Source: Peribacillus simplex
Lineage (GTDB): Bacteria; Bacillota; Bacilli; Bacillales; DSM-1321
Assembly (NCBI RefSeq): GCF_001578185.1
Contig: NZ_CP011008.1
Span: forward strand, 5,112,001-5,176,000
Reading direction: 5' to 3'
DNA: 64,000 nt
This document shows positions 36,191 through 51,132 of this stretch, piece after piece. A program made the position numbers and the translations under genes. The notes below the pieces were generated by a model, which was not told where the DNA came from, did no database searches, and was given only the letters and a program-made list of their open reading frames with translations. Position 1 is the first letter of the stretch, and every line of letters begins with the position of its first letter.

Positions 36191-37288
36191 TTATCCATCC
36201 ACCTCCCCTAAAACGATATCGATAGCCCCTAATATCGTTATCAAGTTCGCCATATTTTCCCCTTCCAATAATTTCGGAAGAATTTGCAGATTATAAAATG
36301 AAGGTCTTCGAAATTTCAAACGATATGGCTCCTTTTTGCCTTCACTCGCGATATAACAGCCGATTTCCCCTCTTGGTGATTCAATCCGGACAAACGCTTC
36401 ACCCTTAGGAACCTTTATTATTTTCGGGACCTTAGCAAGGACCGGCCCTTCTGGAAATTGCTCAACCGCCTGCTCGATGATTTTCAGTGATTCTTCGATT
36501 TCTTCCATTCTACAGTGATAGCGTGAAAAGGCATCACCCTCTTCCCGTGTAGGAACATCAAAGGTGAACCTGTCGTAAATGGAATATGGTTCATTCTTTC
36601 GCAAATCCCATTTCACACCCGTACACCTTAAGTTAGCACCGCTAAGTGAATACTGCAGCGCTTCTTCTTTCGTATAGATGCCCACCCCTTTAACTCGATT
36701 CACAAAGATTTCATTCCCTGTTACAAGCTCATGGTAACCGATAAGCTGCTCCCTCATATAAGGTACAAACTCGGCCACCTTCACAATCCAGTCGTCAGGA
36801 GCATCCCATTTCACACCTCCAACACGCATATAATTGAATGTGAGTCGTGCCCCTGACAATTCAGTCAATAAGTTAACGATCATTTCACGTTCTCGAAAAG
36901 CGTATAAGAAAGGGCTCGTCGCACCTATATCAAGCAGGTATGTACCCCACCAGACAAGGTGGCTTGCAACTCTGCCCAATTCCATCGCGATAACACGCAA
37001 ATATTCTGCCCTTTCGGGGATATCCACTCCCATCATTGTTTCAACAGCATGGCAAAGTACATAATTATTTGTCATTGCGGCTAGATAATCGAGCCGGTCG
37101 GTATATGGAATTATTTGTGTATATTGCAGATTTTCCGCTAGTTTCTCCGTACCTCGATGCAAATACCCAATGACCGGGGTAGCCTCTTTTATAATTTCAC
37201 CGTCAATCTTGATGACAAGCCTAAAAACACCATGTGTACTCGGATGTTGCGGCCCGACATTGAGAAGCATTTCTTCCGTCCTTAACAT
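36191..37288 (-). CDS. nuoD: NADH-quinone oxidoreductase subunit D
   Basis: Large peripheral-arm subunit of the quinone site, 365 residues. The N-terminal LLNVGPQHPSTHGVFRLVIKIDGE motif contains the quinone-site histidine; the C-terminal EAFVRIESPRGEIGCYIASEGKKEPYRLKFRRPSFYNLQ is the conserved hydrogenase-large-subunit-like end. It is a stand-alone NuoD, not the NuoCD fusion of enterobacteria. It follows nuoC with a 5-base gap. Confidence 0.95.
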   Translation of the reverse strand: MLRTEEMLLNVGPQHPSTHGVFRLVIKIDGEIIKEATPVIGYLHRGTEKLAENLQYTQIIPYTDRLDYLAAMTNNYVLCHAVETMMGVDIPERAEYLRVIAMELGRVASHLVWWGTYLLDIGATSPFLYAFREREMIVNLLTELSGARLTFNYMRVGGVKWDAPDDWIVKVAEFVPYMREQLIGYHELVTGNEIFVNRVKGVGIYTKEEALQYSLSGANLRCTGVKWDLRKNEPYSIYDRFTFDVPTREEGDAFSRYHCRMEEIEESLKIIEQAVEQFPEGPVLAKVPKIIKVPKGEAFVRIESPRGEIGCYIASEGKKEPYRLKFRRPSFYNLQILPKLLEGENMANLITILGAIDIVLGEVDG

Positions 37289-37293
37289 TGGGC

Positions 37294-38343
37294 TTACACC
37301 TCCACATCATAAGGCTGATAATCTTTTCTAAGGGGATACCCTTTCCAATCATCACCAAGTAAAATTCGCTTTAAATCAGGGTGTTCCTGAAAATTAATAC
37401 CTAATAAATCATACGCCTCACATTCCGGCCAATTTGCTCCTGACCATAATGGAACCAATGATGGAATAATGGGAGAATCCCTATCCAGTTTCACCTTTAA
37501 GGCAACCGATTGGTTCATATTGAATGAATGTAAATGCACATAGATTTCCATATGAGATTCAAAATCCGTACCATGAAGTTCCGATAAATACGAAAAGTTA
37601 AGCTGCTCATCATTTCGCAGAAATTTTGCTATTGAGAAATATGTATCCGGATTAGCCACTAAAGTGGGTACATCTTTTGATAGTCTATTAATATAGTGGT
37701 CTATTAATGCCTCTTGTCCTACATGCCTTTCAATAGCATGAACAATTCGATCAAGTTTAGCCTGATTTGGGGAAGGTTCGTCTGGGGTGTTATCTTCCGT
37801 GCTTTCCTTTACAGTGGTCCTGGTCTTCGCAGCAGCAGCAGCTTTCGCTTTGGCAGCTGCAATAGCCTTTGCCTTGGCCGCTGCCGCCGCCTTTTGCTTC
37901 GCTATATCCGTTTCGCCCTCCGGCTTTTCCGCACTTTCAGCTTTCGCCTTTTTCCGAGCCAATGCTGCAGCCTTCGCCTTGGCTGCTGCCGCCGCCTTTT
38001 GCTTCGCTATATCCGTTTCGCCCTCCGGCTTTTCCGCACTTTCAGCTTTCGCCTTTTTCCGAGTCAATGCTGCAGCCTTTGCCTTGGCTGCTGCCGCCGC
38101 CTTTTGCTTCGCTATATCCGTTTCGCCCTCCGGCTTTTCCGCACTTTCAGCTTTCGCCTTTTTCCGAGCCAATGCTGCAGCCTTCGCCTTGGCCGCTGCC
38201 GCCGCCTTTTGCTTAGCTATATCTTTTTCGCCTTCCGGCTTTTCTGCCGCTTCCCCTTTCGCCTGTTTTCTGGCTAACGCTACAGCCTTCGCCTTGGCCG
38301 CTGCCGCTGCCTTTTGTTTCACTAAGTCTTCCTTCTCACTCAT
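37294..38343 (-). CDS. nuoC: NADH-quinone oxidoreductase subunit C with a repeat-rich N-terminal extension
   Basis: 349 residues; the true NuoC (30-kDa subunit) domain occupies about 200-349 and carries the signature ECEAYDLLGINFQEHPDLKRILL. It connects the peripheral arm to NuoD. Residues 7-146 are four nearly identical 35-residue repeats rich in Ala, Lys and Glu (KQKAAAAAKAKAAALARKKA), and a partial fifth follows before a Thr/Pro linker. The repeats should form long charged helices. The N-terminal extension roughly doubles the protein; usual NuoC is about 150-220 residues. The repeats are 105 bp in DNA and highly similar, so copy number may differ between strains. Confidence 0.93.
   Translation of the reverse strand: MSEKEDLVKQKAAAAAKAKAVALARKQAKGEAAEKPEGEKDIAKQKAAAAAKAKAAALARKKAKAESAEKPEGETDIAKQKAAAAAKAKAAALTRKKAKAESAEKPEGETDIAKQKAAAAAKAKAAALARKKAKAESAEKPEGETDIAKQKAAAAAKAKAIAAAKAKAAAAAKTRTTVKESTEDNTPDEPSPNQAKLDRIVHAIERHVGQEALIDHYINRLSKDVPTLVANPDTYFSIAKFLRNDEQLNFSYLSELHGTDFESHMEIYVHLHSFNMNQSVALKVKLDRDSPIIPSLVPLWSGANWPECEAYDLLGINFQEHPDLKRILLGDDWKGYPLRKDYQPYDVEV
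37906..38325 (-). repeat. Four tandem 105-bp repeats inside nuoC
   Basis: A marker hexamer-rich motif (CTTTTG) recurs at 37891, 37996, 38101, 38206 and 38311, exactly 105 bp apart, and the units between are almost identical in DNA. Two of the middle units differ by only a few bases. This indicates recent expansion or homogenisation by recombination. Each unit encodes 35 residues, so copy changes keep the frame. Confidence 0.9.
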
Positions 38344-38856
38344 CTATATCACCCGCTTTCCGGTTTTTGCCTCGTAACGGATTTTTTCTTTTAATTTATT
38401 GATTCCATAAATAAGTGCAGCTGGGTTTGGGGGACACCCCGGTATATATACATCAACAGGTACAATTTGATCTACTCCTTTGACCACAGAGTATGAGTTC
38501 ACATAGGGCCCTCCCGCAGTTGCACAGGATCCCATTGCAATGACCCATTTCGGTTCTGGCATTTGGTCGTATAATCTACTTATTATTGGAGCCATTTTTT
38601 TCGTTACCGTTCCTGAGACAATCATGACATCCGATTGTCTCGGTGATGTCCGAAAAAATGAACCAAAACGGTCCAAATCATAATGAGAGGAACCTACACC
38701 CATCATTTCAATTGCACAGCAAGCTAAACCAAAAGTCATTGGCCAGAGCGAGTTACTTCTAGCCCATCCTTTTATTTGTTCAAGTGTGGATAAAAAAATA
38801 CTGTGACGCATTTCTTCCATTTCTTTAGCGGTAAGTTCATCTAACTTCAATTCCAC
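38344..38856 (-). CDS. nuoB: NADH-quinone oxidoreductase subunit B
   Basis: 170-residue peripheral subunit with the terminal cluster N2 ligands: the tandem cysteines in [13 protein letters not shown], then [11 protein letters not shown] and [14 protein letters not shown] chose the GTG at 38856 ([21 protein letters not shown]) because GAAGGTG lies upstream and the length then matches B. cereus-type NuoB; the frame is open 21 bases further from a TTG. It overlaps nuoA by 10 bases and ends directly before the nuoC start. Confidence 0.94.
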   Translation of the reverse strand: MELKLDELTAKEMEEMRHSIFLSTLEQIKGWARSNSLWPMTFGLACCAIEMMGVGSSHYDLDRFGSFFRTSPRQSDVMIVSGTVTKKMAPIISRLYDQMPEPKWVIAMGSCATAGGPYVNSYSVVKGVDQIVPVDVYIPGCPPNPAALIYGINKLKEKIRYEAKTGKRVI

Positions 38857-39221
38857 TTTAACACCTTCTTTTTCCAAGCGTAGATTAGCCCTAGCATAAG
38901 GATAAGGACAAAAAATAGCATTTCAATCAGCGCAAACAGCCCGAGTTCATCGTAGGCAACCGCCCATGGATAGAGAAAAACCGTTTCTACGTCAAATATG
39001 ACGAACATCAATCCGAATAGATAATACCTGACATTGAATTGAACCCTTGAATCATGAAAAGGCTCGATTCCACTTTCATAAGTCGTATGCTTCATATCTG
39101 TAGGTTTATAAGGTCTTAGCAGTCTACCAAGAAATAATGCGATTACAGGTAATAGAATCCCAAGACAAAGAAAAACAAATACAATTAAATAGTTATTTTG
39201 GTAAATATGCAGCTGTCCCAT
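38847..39221 (-). CDS. nuoA: NADH-quinone oxidoreductase subunit A
   Basis: First gene of the complex I operon; 124-residue, three-helix membrane subunit. Conserved loop [42 protein letters not shown] contains the family's Cys-free variant of the quinone-site loop. Start ATG 39221 with GGGAG 6 nt upstream; the ATG six bases earlier is inside the ribosome binding site. The sigma-A promoter at 39380-39408 gives a leader of about 150 nt. Confidence 0.94.
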   Translation of the reverse strand: MGQLHIYQNNYLIVFVFLCLGILLPVIALFLGRLLRPYKPTDMKHTTYESGIEPFHDSRVQFNVRYYLFGLMFVIFDVETVFLYPWAVAYDELGLFALIEMLFFVLILMLGLIYAWKKKVLKWN

Positions 39222-39379
39222 GTTCATCTCCCTTTATGGATAAATCATGATAAATGTGCATTAAAAATTTGCTTGTCTTCTTTTTTGTTGGATACCATTT
39301 TTAAATATTATGCAGGGCAACATTCTTTTAGAAGCAAAGTGACAAGGAGGGGTATGAAGCAATTGATGTAAGCGTATAC

Positions 39380-39408
39380 ATTATATCATCAAGACAATCT
39401 AATGTCGA
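39380..39408 (-). promoter_or_regulatory. Sigma-A promoter for the nuo operon
   Basis: Minus strand: -35 TCGACA (5 of 6), 17-bp spacer, -10 TATAAT (perfect). It lies about 160 bases upstream of nuoA in the 364-base nuo-atp gap. The leader between it and nuoA shows no riboswitch I recognise. Confidence 0.65.
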
Positions 39409-39532
39409 CGATCGTAAGGATTAATATGGTAAAAAAACTATATTCTAAAATTCGATTTTTATGTCGAATGATCAACAGTTTTTTCCTAATTACGACGTTC
39501 AATGACAAAAATCCTCAAAACCATTTGGGTAA

Positions 39533-39577
39533 ATAAAAAAACACCTGATTTTACCACGAATGGTTCAATCAGATGTT
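39533..39577 (-). terminator. Terminator of the atp operon
   Basis: 11-bp stem with one G-U-type mismatch (39540-39550 with 39567-39577), 16-nt loop, and an A run on the left that gives a U tract in minus-strand RNA. It lies 14 bases past atpC. Confidence 0.75.
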
Positions 39578-39591
39578 TTCATCATTTAAAG

Positions 39592-40014
<423 letters not shown>

Positions 40015-40018
40015 TTAA

Positions 40019-41437
<1,419 letters not shown>

Positions 41438-41504
41438 TTATAACGACTATCGAGTTTATGGAACGGCCAAGCTTCGTCCGGGCCGACCGTCCCCTTTAAT
41501 GATT

Positions 41505-42365
<861 letters not shown>

Positions 42366-42402
42366 TCATTCTCACCACCCTTTATAAATTAGTTAGACCT
42401 TA

Positions 42403-45044
<2,642 letters not shown>

Positions 45045-45080
45045 CTATCAGTGCCATAAATGTTCACTTTAACACAGAGC

Positions 45081-45116
45081 AATGGCGAAGGGTCTCCTTG
45101 GATCATCTTCGCCATT
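45081..45116 (-). other. Intercistronic hairpin between atpE and atpF
   Basis: Perfect 10-bp stem AATGGCGAAG/CTTCGCCATT (45081-45090 with 45107-45116), 16-nt loop, 22 bases after the atpE stop and with no U tract in the minus direction. It looks like an RNA stabiliser or processing site rather than a terminator. It could help atpE mRNA outlast the downstream part, since many c subunits are needed per complex. Confidence 0.5.
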
Positions 45117-45137
45117 ATTGAACTTTTTCAAGTTATC

Positions 45138-45389
<252 letters not shown>

Positions 45390-45434
45390 TTATTTTTTTC
45401 ATCAATATAATGTTCGAAATGAACAATTTTATAA

Positions 45435-46157
<723 letters not shown>

Positions 46158-46170
46158 TCACCTCTCTTCT

Positions 46171-46542
46171 TTACTTCCTACGTATGTTTTGCATAAAATA
46201 ATCTATCATAATGACAAAATAAACTGTCATTAATCCCACAACCACACAGACCACTTGAAACTCATATGGATATCTCAATGCAATAATTGCAGCTAAACCC
46301 GCTACAGACATTCTAGTTAAACTACCAAGGGAACGCGTTTTCTTACCTTCCGCAACCTCTTGAGAGAACTTTTTGTTTTTTTTGACCATTGACCAGAATA
46401 TAAATAGGCTGAAGGCAGTACCAAGCAATAATCCTTGGAAGACTGAATCATATGGAGTGAATCCCACACCAAGTACATAAATACCCATTAAATACAACAT
46501 GTATTTTAGTTGCCTATTGAACATTTTTTCCAATTCTAGCAT
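46171..46542 (-). CDS. atpI: ATP synthase assembly factor AtpI
   Basis: 123-residue protein with four hydrophobic segments; AtpI helps c-ring assembly or magnesium supply. The start used is ATG 46542 (MLELEKMFNRQ). Its only GGGAG lies 13 nt upstream, but a four-codon mini-ORF with the proper spacing starts at 46550 and its stop overlaps this ATG, so translation may be coupled. First gene of the atp operon, with a sigma-A promoter at 46691-46719. Confidence 0.88.
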   Translation of the reverse strand: MLELEKMFNRQLKYMLYLMGIYVLGVGFTPYDSVFQGLLLGTAFSLFIFWSMVKKNKKFSQEVAEGKKTRSLGSLTRMSVAGLAAIIALRYPYEFQVVCVVVGLMTVYFVIMIDYFMQNIRRK

Positions 46543-46550
46543 TTTGTCAT
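46536..46550 (-). other. Four-codon mini-ORF overlapping the atpI start
   Basis: On the minus strand, GGGAG then 5 nt then ATG ACA AAA TGC TAG. The last bases read ATGCTAG, so the stop codon of the mini-ORF shares bases with the atpI start. This is well placed for termination-reinitiation coupling. Nothing besides sequence supports its translation. Confidence 0.35.
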
Positions 46551-46690
46551 GTAATCTCCCTAGAAATATTGTAGAATCTGTGGTTAGCTAGTGAAGTTTC
46601 CCGTAACAAGTCCAATTAAAAAGTCAATAATAAACTTCTTTTTGACACGTTATTTACGTATGAAACCCCTCTCATTCTATATCCTTTGTT

Positions 46691-46719
46691 AGCATACAAT
46701 AGGCAAGAATCATTGTCAA
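46691..46719 (-). promoter_or_regulatory. Sigma-A promoter for the atp operon
   Basis: Minus strand: -35 TTGACA (perfect), 17-bp spacer, -10 TATGCT. It gives a leader of about 140 nt before atpI. The remainder of 46543-46827 is AT-rich with no further element seen apart from the hairpin at the end of the neighbouring protease gene. Confidence 0.7.
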
Positions 46720-46809
46720 TGAGTGGTTAGTGAAATTTGTCACAGGTTTGTAATTATTAACGAATTGTTCACAAATTATCTTTTTTATACTATTGACAAG
46801 CATTTTATT

Positions 46810-46842
46810 TTACTTATTGTCCCGTGTTCACTCAATAAGTAA
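46810..46842 (-). terminator. Hairpin enclosing the stop codon of the second subtilase gene
   Basis: Perfect 10-bp stem TTACTTATTG/CAATAAGTAA (46810-46819 with 46833-46842); the stop codon at 46828-46830 lies in the 13-nt loop. No good U tract follows in the minus direction, so termination may be weak and read into the atp promoter region. Confidence 0.4.
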
Positions 46843-49056
46843 CGTCTTTTCTATCCGATCTTCCCTTCCGCCCTTCCTGGCAAAGATTATTGCTTTATAC
46901 ACTCCTTTAGGCGGCAAGTTCTTTTTCAACACTTCTTTTTTGATCAAACCGGAAGGTGCCGGTCTCGACCAATCCAAATATCCCACGAATTTCAAGCTAT
47001 CTTCTTCATATAGGGCAACCCCGAATTCATCAGCCCCCCGGGGAAGGTACATTTCGTATCGATATGTGCCTTTCTGGTCTCCTTGGCCAAAATCAAAACC
47101 CATTACCCTTGGATAATCAGGTTCTTCTTTTACATATAAATAAGGAAGGGATATTCTTTTGGTTCCTTCCATTATAATAAGGTATCCATCAAAGACTCCT
47201 TTCCTCAGCTTGGCTGGGTTGACCTGCAGTCCCACTTTAATCGTTTTCTTTTCCTTTGGATTCAAAGTAAGGGATTTCGGCAATTCCCAAGTGAGTCCCG
47301 TCTCTTTTAATGGGACCATAAAAGAGTACTTCATCACGTTCTTTCCGGTATTTTCAATGACTATCGTTTCATGATGCTCTTCAATTCCATCTTTTTTTGT
47401 ATACATCCCGAATGACAATGAACTTGGATTCAAGAGCGTGTCCGCTTTTAGAGCCTCGTCGATCTGGATGCGTCCAGCCCCCTGTTCGTATGTGTGATAC
47501 AATTGTTTTCCAGATTTCCTCAATGGCTTGGAAGTACTCATCAACGCAGATTTCACTTGATCAGGAGTCCATTCCGGGTGTTTTTGCAGGATTAAAGCGC
47601 ATGCTCCTGCAACATGCGGTGCGGACATACTTGTTCCATCCAGGGACATATATCCTTTAGGAATGGTGCTTTCAATTTCCACTCCTGGTGCCAATACGTC
47701 AGGCTTTATTTCCCATGATACGGTTACCGGTCCCCTAGAGCTAAAATCAGCGAGCCTATCTTGTTCATTCTTATAAACAAATTGAACGGTTTTACTGTGA
47801 TCCTGCTCCATAACTTGCTTAAGTTGCAACCCATCTCTTCTATTAATAGAAGCAGCCGGTATATTCATTTCTTTTTCCAAGGTTCCAGCAAAGGTCCCGC
47901 CCGTATTATTATAAACAATTACCCCTTTTGCACCTGCCTTTTCCGCATTGGATACTTTTTGCTGAAAAGTAAGTGTGCCTCGCTCCAACAACACAATCTT
48001 ATCCTGAACATGCTTCAGGTCTCTTTCATTTCCCAATCCCCCATATATGACATCCTCAGAAAATGTCAGGTTCCACTTTTTGGAGCCTTGAAACAAGGTT
48101 AAGTGAGATTGATACTTTTTCGAGCCAAGTCCGTAAACCATATATGGAACCCTTAAGGGGGGAGTCGATGCCCCAACGGAAATCGCTTTTTCTGCTGTTC
48201 CGGGTGATCCGACGGTCCAAACAGCCGGACCGGAATTCCCGTTTGATGTCACGGCAACGATCCCGCTTTCCACAACCTTATTCAAAGCAAGAGAAATAGG
48301 TAAATCAGGGCCATTGACGTTATTCCCCAGAGAGAGGTTCAATACATCCACATTATCCTTCATGGCCGACTCAATAGCAGTCAAGACTTGCTCTGTATCT
48401 CCTGCACCACCTGGTCCCAAAGCCCGATATGCATATATCTCCGCTTCTGGCGCGACTCCTTTCATTTTTCCATTGGCCGCAATGATACCTGCCACATGAG
48501 TTCCATGTAATGTATCCAGATGACCTTGATTTTTGGTTTCCATCGGGTCCTCATCACCATCAACTAGATCCTTCCCTCCTTTGTAAGCACGGTCTAAATC
48601 TGGGTGTGTATAATCAATTCCAGTATCGATGATTCCTACTTTTACCCCTTTCCCGGTGATTCGATGATTCTCCTTATCGAAGAACCCCCTCACCCTGCCT
48701 CCTCCTATGTATGGCACACTTTTATCCAACACGGCATGATACATGGATACTTCCGTTACAGTCTGAATTTCATTCTCCTTTTTGAGTTGTTCTATTTCAT
48801 TCAGTTTCCCATGTAAAGAAAAACCATTCAGGGCAACCGAATAAACATTCCGCAATTGAAGGGAAGGATATTTTTCAATCAGTTTATTGATCTTTTTTTG
48901 CTGAAGTTCCCTATCCAAAGTGACAACTACCGTTACTTCCTTAGCTTCAGATATTTTTGGTAAAGGCGGCAGAGTGACGGACGCCAATCCCTTTTCATTT
49001 GAATAAATACATATAAAAACGAAAACAAACACTATGAACGTTTTCTTTCCCAACAT
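46828..49056 (-). CDS. Secreted S8 subtilisin-family serine protease (Vpr-like)
   Basis: Extracellular protease, 742 residues from ATG 49056, which has AAGGGGGG upstream. Signal peptide 1-26 (MLGKKTFIVFVFVFICIYSNEKGLA), I9-type propeptide to about 110, then the catalytic domain: Asp144 in GIIDTGID, His184 in LHGTHVAGI, Asn274 in SNGNSGP and Ser476 in DGTSMSAPHVAG. A PA domain is inserted at about 310-430. After 540 comes a Fn3-like region and a beta-rich C-terminus. This is the classical Vpr layout, without the extra Ig-like repeats of the 1244-residue paralogue at 6437. It lies between mnaA and the atp operon. Confidence 0.93.
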   Translation of the reverse strand: MLGKKTFIVFVFVFICIYSNEKGLASVTLPPLPKISEAKEVTVVVTLDRELQQKKINKLIEKYPSLQLRNVYSVALNGFSLHGKLNEIEQLKKENEIQTVTEVSMYHAVLDKSVPYIGGGRVRGFFDKENHRITGKGVKVGIIDTGIDYTHPDLDRAYKGGKDLVDGDEDPMETKNQGHLDTLHGTHVAGIIAANGKMKGVAPEAEIYAYRALGPGGAGDTEQVLTAIESAMKDNVDVLNLSLGNNVNGPDLPISLALNKVVESGIVAVTSNGNSGPAVWTVGSPGTAEKAISVGASTPPLRVPYMVYGLGSKKYQSHLTLFQGSKKWNLTFSEDVIYGGLGNERDLKHVQDKIVLLERGTLTFQQKVSNAEKAGAKGVIVYNNTGGTFAGTLEKEMNIPAASINRRDGLQLKQVMEQDHSKTVQFVYKNEQDRLADFSSRGPVTVSWEIKPDVLAPGVEIESTIPKGYMSLDGTSMSAPHVAGACALILQKHPEWTPDQVKSALMSTSKPLRKSGKQLYHTYEQGAGRIQIDEALKADTLLNPSSLSFGMYTKKDGIEEHHETIVIENTGKNVMKYSFMVPLKETGLTWELPKSLTLNPKEKKTIKVGLQVNPAKLRKGVFDGYLIIMEGTKRISLPYLYVKEEPDYPRVMGFDFGQGDQKGTYRYEMYLPRGADEFGVALYEEDSLKFVGYLDWSRPAPSGLIKKEVLKKNLPPKGVYKAIIFARKGGREDRIEKTLLIE

Positions 49057-49108
49057 AAGCACCCCCCTTAGCAGTTATCTTTTCTCAACAACCTTGGAGT
49101 ATGCAAAT

Positions 49109-49142
49109 AAAAAAGGAAAAGCCACGTGGCTTTTCCTTTTTT
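49109..49142. terminator. Bidirectional terminator after mnaA
   Basis: Perfect 34-base palindrome centred at 49125/49126, with A runs on the left and T runs on the right. The mnaA stop codon overlaps its right edge. Confidence 0.9.
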
Positions 49143-50283
49143 ATGAATCAAATCTAGTTGGCGGTATATTTATTTGCTTAAAATAGTATCGGATGGCTTC
49201 AGCAATACGGGCCGAAGCATTTCCATCCCCATATGGATTTGAAGCCTTGGACATTTTTTCGTGTTCCCCTCGATTGGTGAGCAATTCATGTGCCATATTG
49301 AATATGGTTTGTTCATCAGTACCCGACAACCTTAAGGTTCCAGCTGCAATTCCCTCTGGGCGTTCAGTCGTATCCCTCAAAACAAGAACAGGTACACCTA
49401 GTGACGGTGCCTCTTCTTGGATTCCTCCAGAATCGGTCAAAATCAGATAAGCTCTTGAAGCGAAGTTATGGAAATCCAATACATCCAGCGGCTCGATTAA
49501 ATGTACCCGTGGATCGTCCCCGAGAATTTCGTTTGCTAATTCTTGAACAAGAGGATTCAAATGGACTGGATAAACCACTTGAACGTCCTCATGCTCAGCA
49601 ATGATTCTCTTGACGGCCCTAAAGATATTCCTCATGGGTTCCCCTAGATTTTCTCTGCGGTGGGCGGTAAGTAAAATGAGCCTGTCTTCTCCAAGTCCAT
49701 TTAAAACCGGATGGGAATATGTGGACCGCACAGTCGTTTTTAAAGCATCTGTTGCCGTATTTCCCGTCACGAAGATATTGTCTTTCTTGTTTTCGTTCAG
49801 CAGATTCTCCTCCGCTTTTGAAGTCGGTGCAAAATGCAAATCCGCCATCGTACCGGTAAGCTGCCGATTCATCTCTTCCGGATATGGGGAATACTTATTC
49901 CATGTGCGCAGCCCCGCTTCTACATGACCAATGACGATCTGATTATAAAAAGCAGCCAGACTTGCGACAAACGTTGTGGTTGTATCACCGTGGACAAGAA
50001 CAATATCGGGTTTAGCTTCCTTCATTACGGAATCAAGACCATTTAATGCTCTTGTTGTAATGTCAGCAAGCGTTTGCCTTTCCTTCATTATGTTCAAGTC
50101 ATAATCCGGCTGAATGGAAAATAATTCGAGAACTTGATCTAACATTTGGCGATGCTGAGCCGTAACAGCAACGATCGGCTTGAAATATTCTGGGTGTTTT
50201 TGAAATTCGAGTACTAAGGGAGCCATTTTGACAGCTTCTGGTCTCGTCCCGAAAATTGTCATGACCTTTATCGGTTTGTTCAT
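49141..50283 (-). CDS. mnaA: UDP-N-acetylglucosamine 2-epimerase (non-hydrolysing)
   Basis: Interconverts UDP-GlcNAc and UDP-ManNAc, the precursor of the teichoic-acid linkage unit. 380 residues from ATG 50283 (GAGGTG upstream), the same length as B. subtilis MnaA. Motifs: MTIFGTRPEAVKMAPLV, VHGDTTTTFVASLAAFY, GHVEAGLRT and LTDSGGIQEEAPSLGVPVLVLRDTTERPE. It follows upp by 22 bases, so it forms an upp-mnaA operon. Confidence 0.94.
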   Translation of the reverse strand: MNKPIKVMTIFGTRPEAVKMAPLVLEFQKHPEYFKPIVAVTAQHRQMLDQVLELFSIQPDYDLNIMKERQTLADITTRALNGLDSVMKEAKPDIVLVHGDTTTTFVASLAAFYNQIVIGHVEAGLRTWNKYSPYPEEMNRQLTGTMADLHFAPTSKAEENLLNENKKDNIFVTGNTATDALKTTVRSTYSHPVLNGLGEDRLILLTAHRRENLGEPMRNIFRAVKRIIAEHEDVQVVYPVHLNPLVQELANEILGDDPRVHLIEPLDVLDFHNFASRAYLILTDSGGIQEEAPSLGVPVLVLRDTTERPEGIAAGTLRLSGTDEQTIFNMAHELLTNRGEHEKMSKASNPYGDGNASARIAEAIRYYFKQINIPPTRFDS

Positions 50284-50305
50284 TCGTGACACCTCAGTTT
50301 CTTTC

Positions 50306-50935
50306 TTATTTTGTGCCGAATAAACGATCTCCTGCATCTCCAAGACCCGGAACGATATAACCATGTTCATTCAGTTTTTCGTCAAGTCCCGCAATATAAA
50401 TATCAACATCAGGATGGGCTTCTTTTAGTGCTTCTACACCCTCTGGCGCTGCGATCAAACACATGAATTTAATGTTGACTGCACCGCGCTTTTTAATGGA
50501 ATGGATCGCTTCGATGGCTGAACCGCCAGTTGCTAACATCGGGTCAACGACAATGCATTCTCTTTCTGCCAAATCACTTGGCATTTTCGCATAATATTCA
50601 ACTGGTTTCAATGTTTCAGGATCACGGTAAAGTCCAACATGTCCAACCTTTGCAGCTGGAATCAGCTTAATGATTCCGTCCACCATCCCTATGCCTGCAC
50701 GTAAAATCGGGACGATCCCTACTTTTTTACCAGAAAGCATTTTCACTTTCGCCGTGCTTACAGGTGTTTGGATTTCCACCTCTTCCAGTGGCATATCCCT
50801 TGTAATTTCAAATGCCATCAATGATGCAACTTCGTCCACTAGTTCGCGGAATTCTTTTGTTCCTGTATTTATATCACGTATATAGGCTAATTTGTGTTGA
50901 ATTAACGGGTGATCGAAAACATAAACTTTTCCCAT
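50306..50935 (-). CDS. upp: Uracil phosphoribosyltransferase
   Basis: Salvages uracil to UMP with PRPP. 209 residues. Conserved [36 protein letters not shown], the PRPP-binding region [16 protein letters not shown] and the C-terminal uracil site [17 protein letters not shown]. It lies between glyA and mnaA; B. subtilis has glyA-upp-atpI in the same direction. The 235-base gap to glyA contains the glyA terminator and presumably the upp promoter. Confidence 0.96.
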   Translation of the reverse strand: MGKVYVFDHPLIQHKLAYIRDINTGTKEFRELVDEVASLMAFEITRDMPLEEVEIQTPVSTAKVKMLSGKKVGIVPILRAGIGMVDGIIKLIPAAKVGHVGLYRDPETLKPVEYYAKMPSDLAERECIVVDPMLATGGSAIEAIHSIKKRGAVNIKFMCLIAAPEGVEALKEAHPDVDIYIAGLDEKLNEHGYIVPGLGDAGDRLFGTK

Positions 50936-51132
50936 TCAGCATCTCTCCAATTCCATTGCTTATTTTTGCGCTTTTTTATGATTTCCCTAATTGAATAGAA
51001 AAATTGTCGTGTCTTTTATAATTCACTTCAACCTATTTTACAGAAAAATGTTTCAATCTTCAATAAAGGTTTAGATGTCAGACCTTTTTTACTATTCGGA
51101 CTATTCTAATATACTCACCTTCTTTAAAATAC

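Noticed and set aside
37714-38377. Two long plus-strand frames (up to 196 codons) opposite nuoC
   Set aside because: They are antisense shadows created by the 105-bp repeats of nuoC, giving low-complexity Ala/Phe or Leu/Arg products without start signals.
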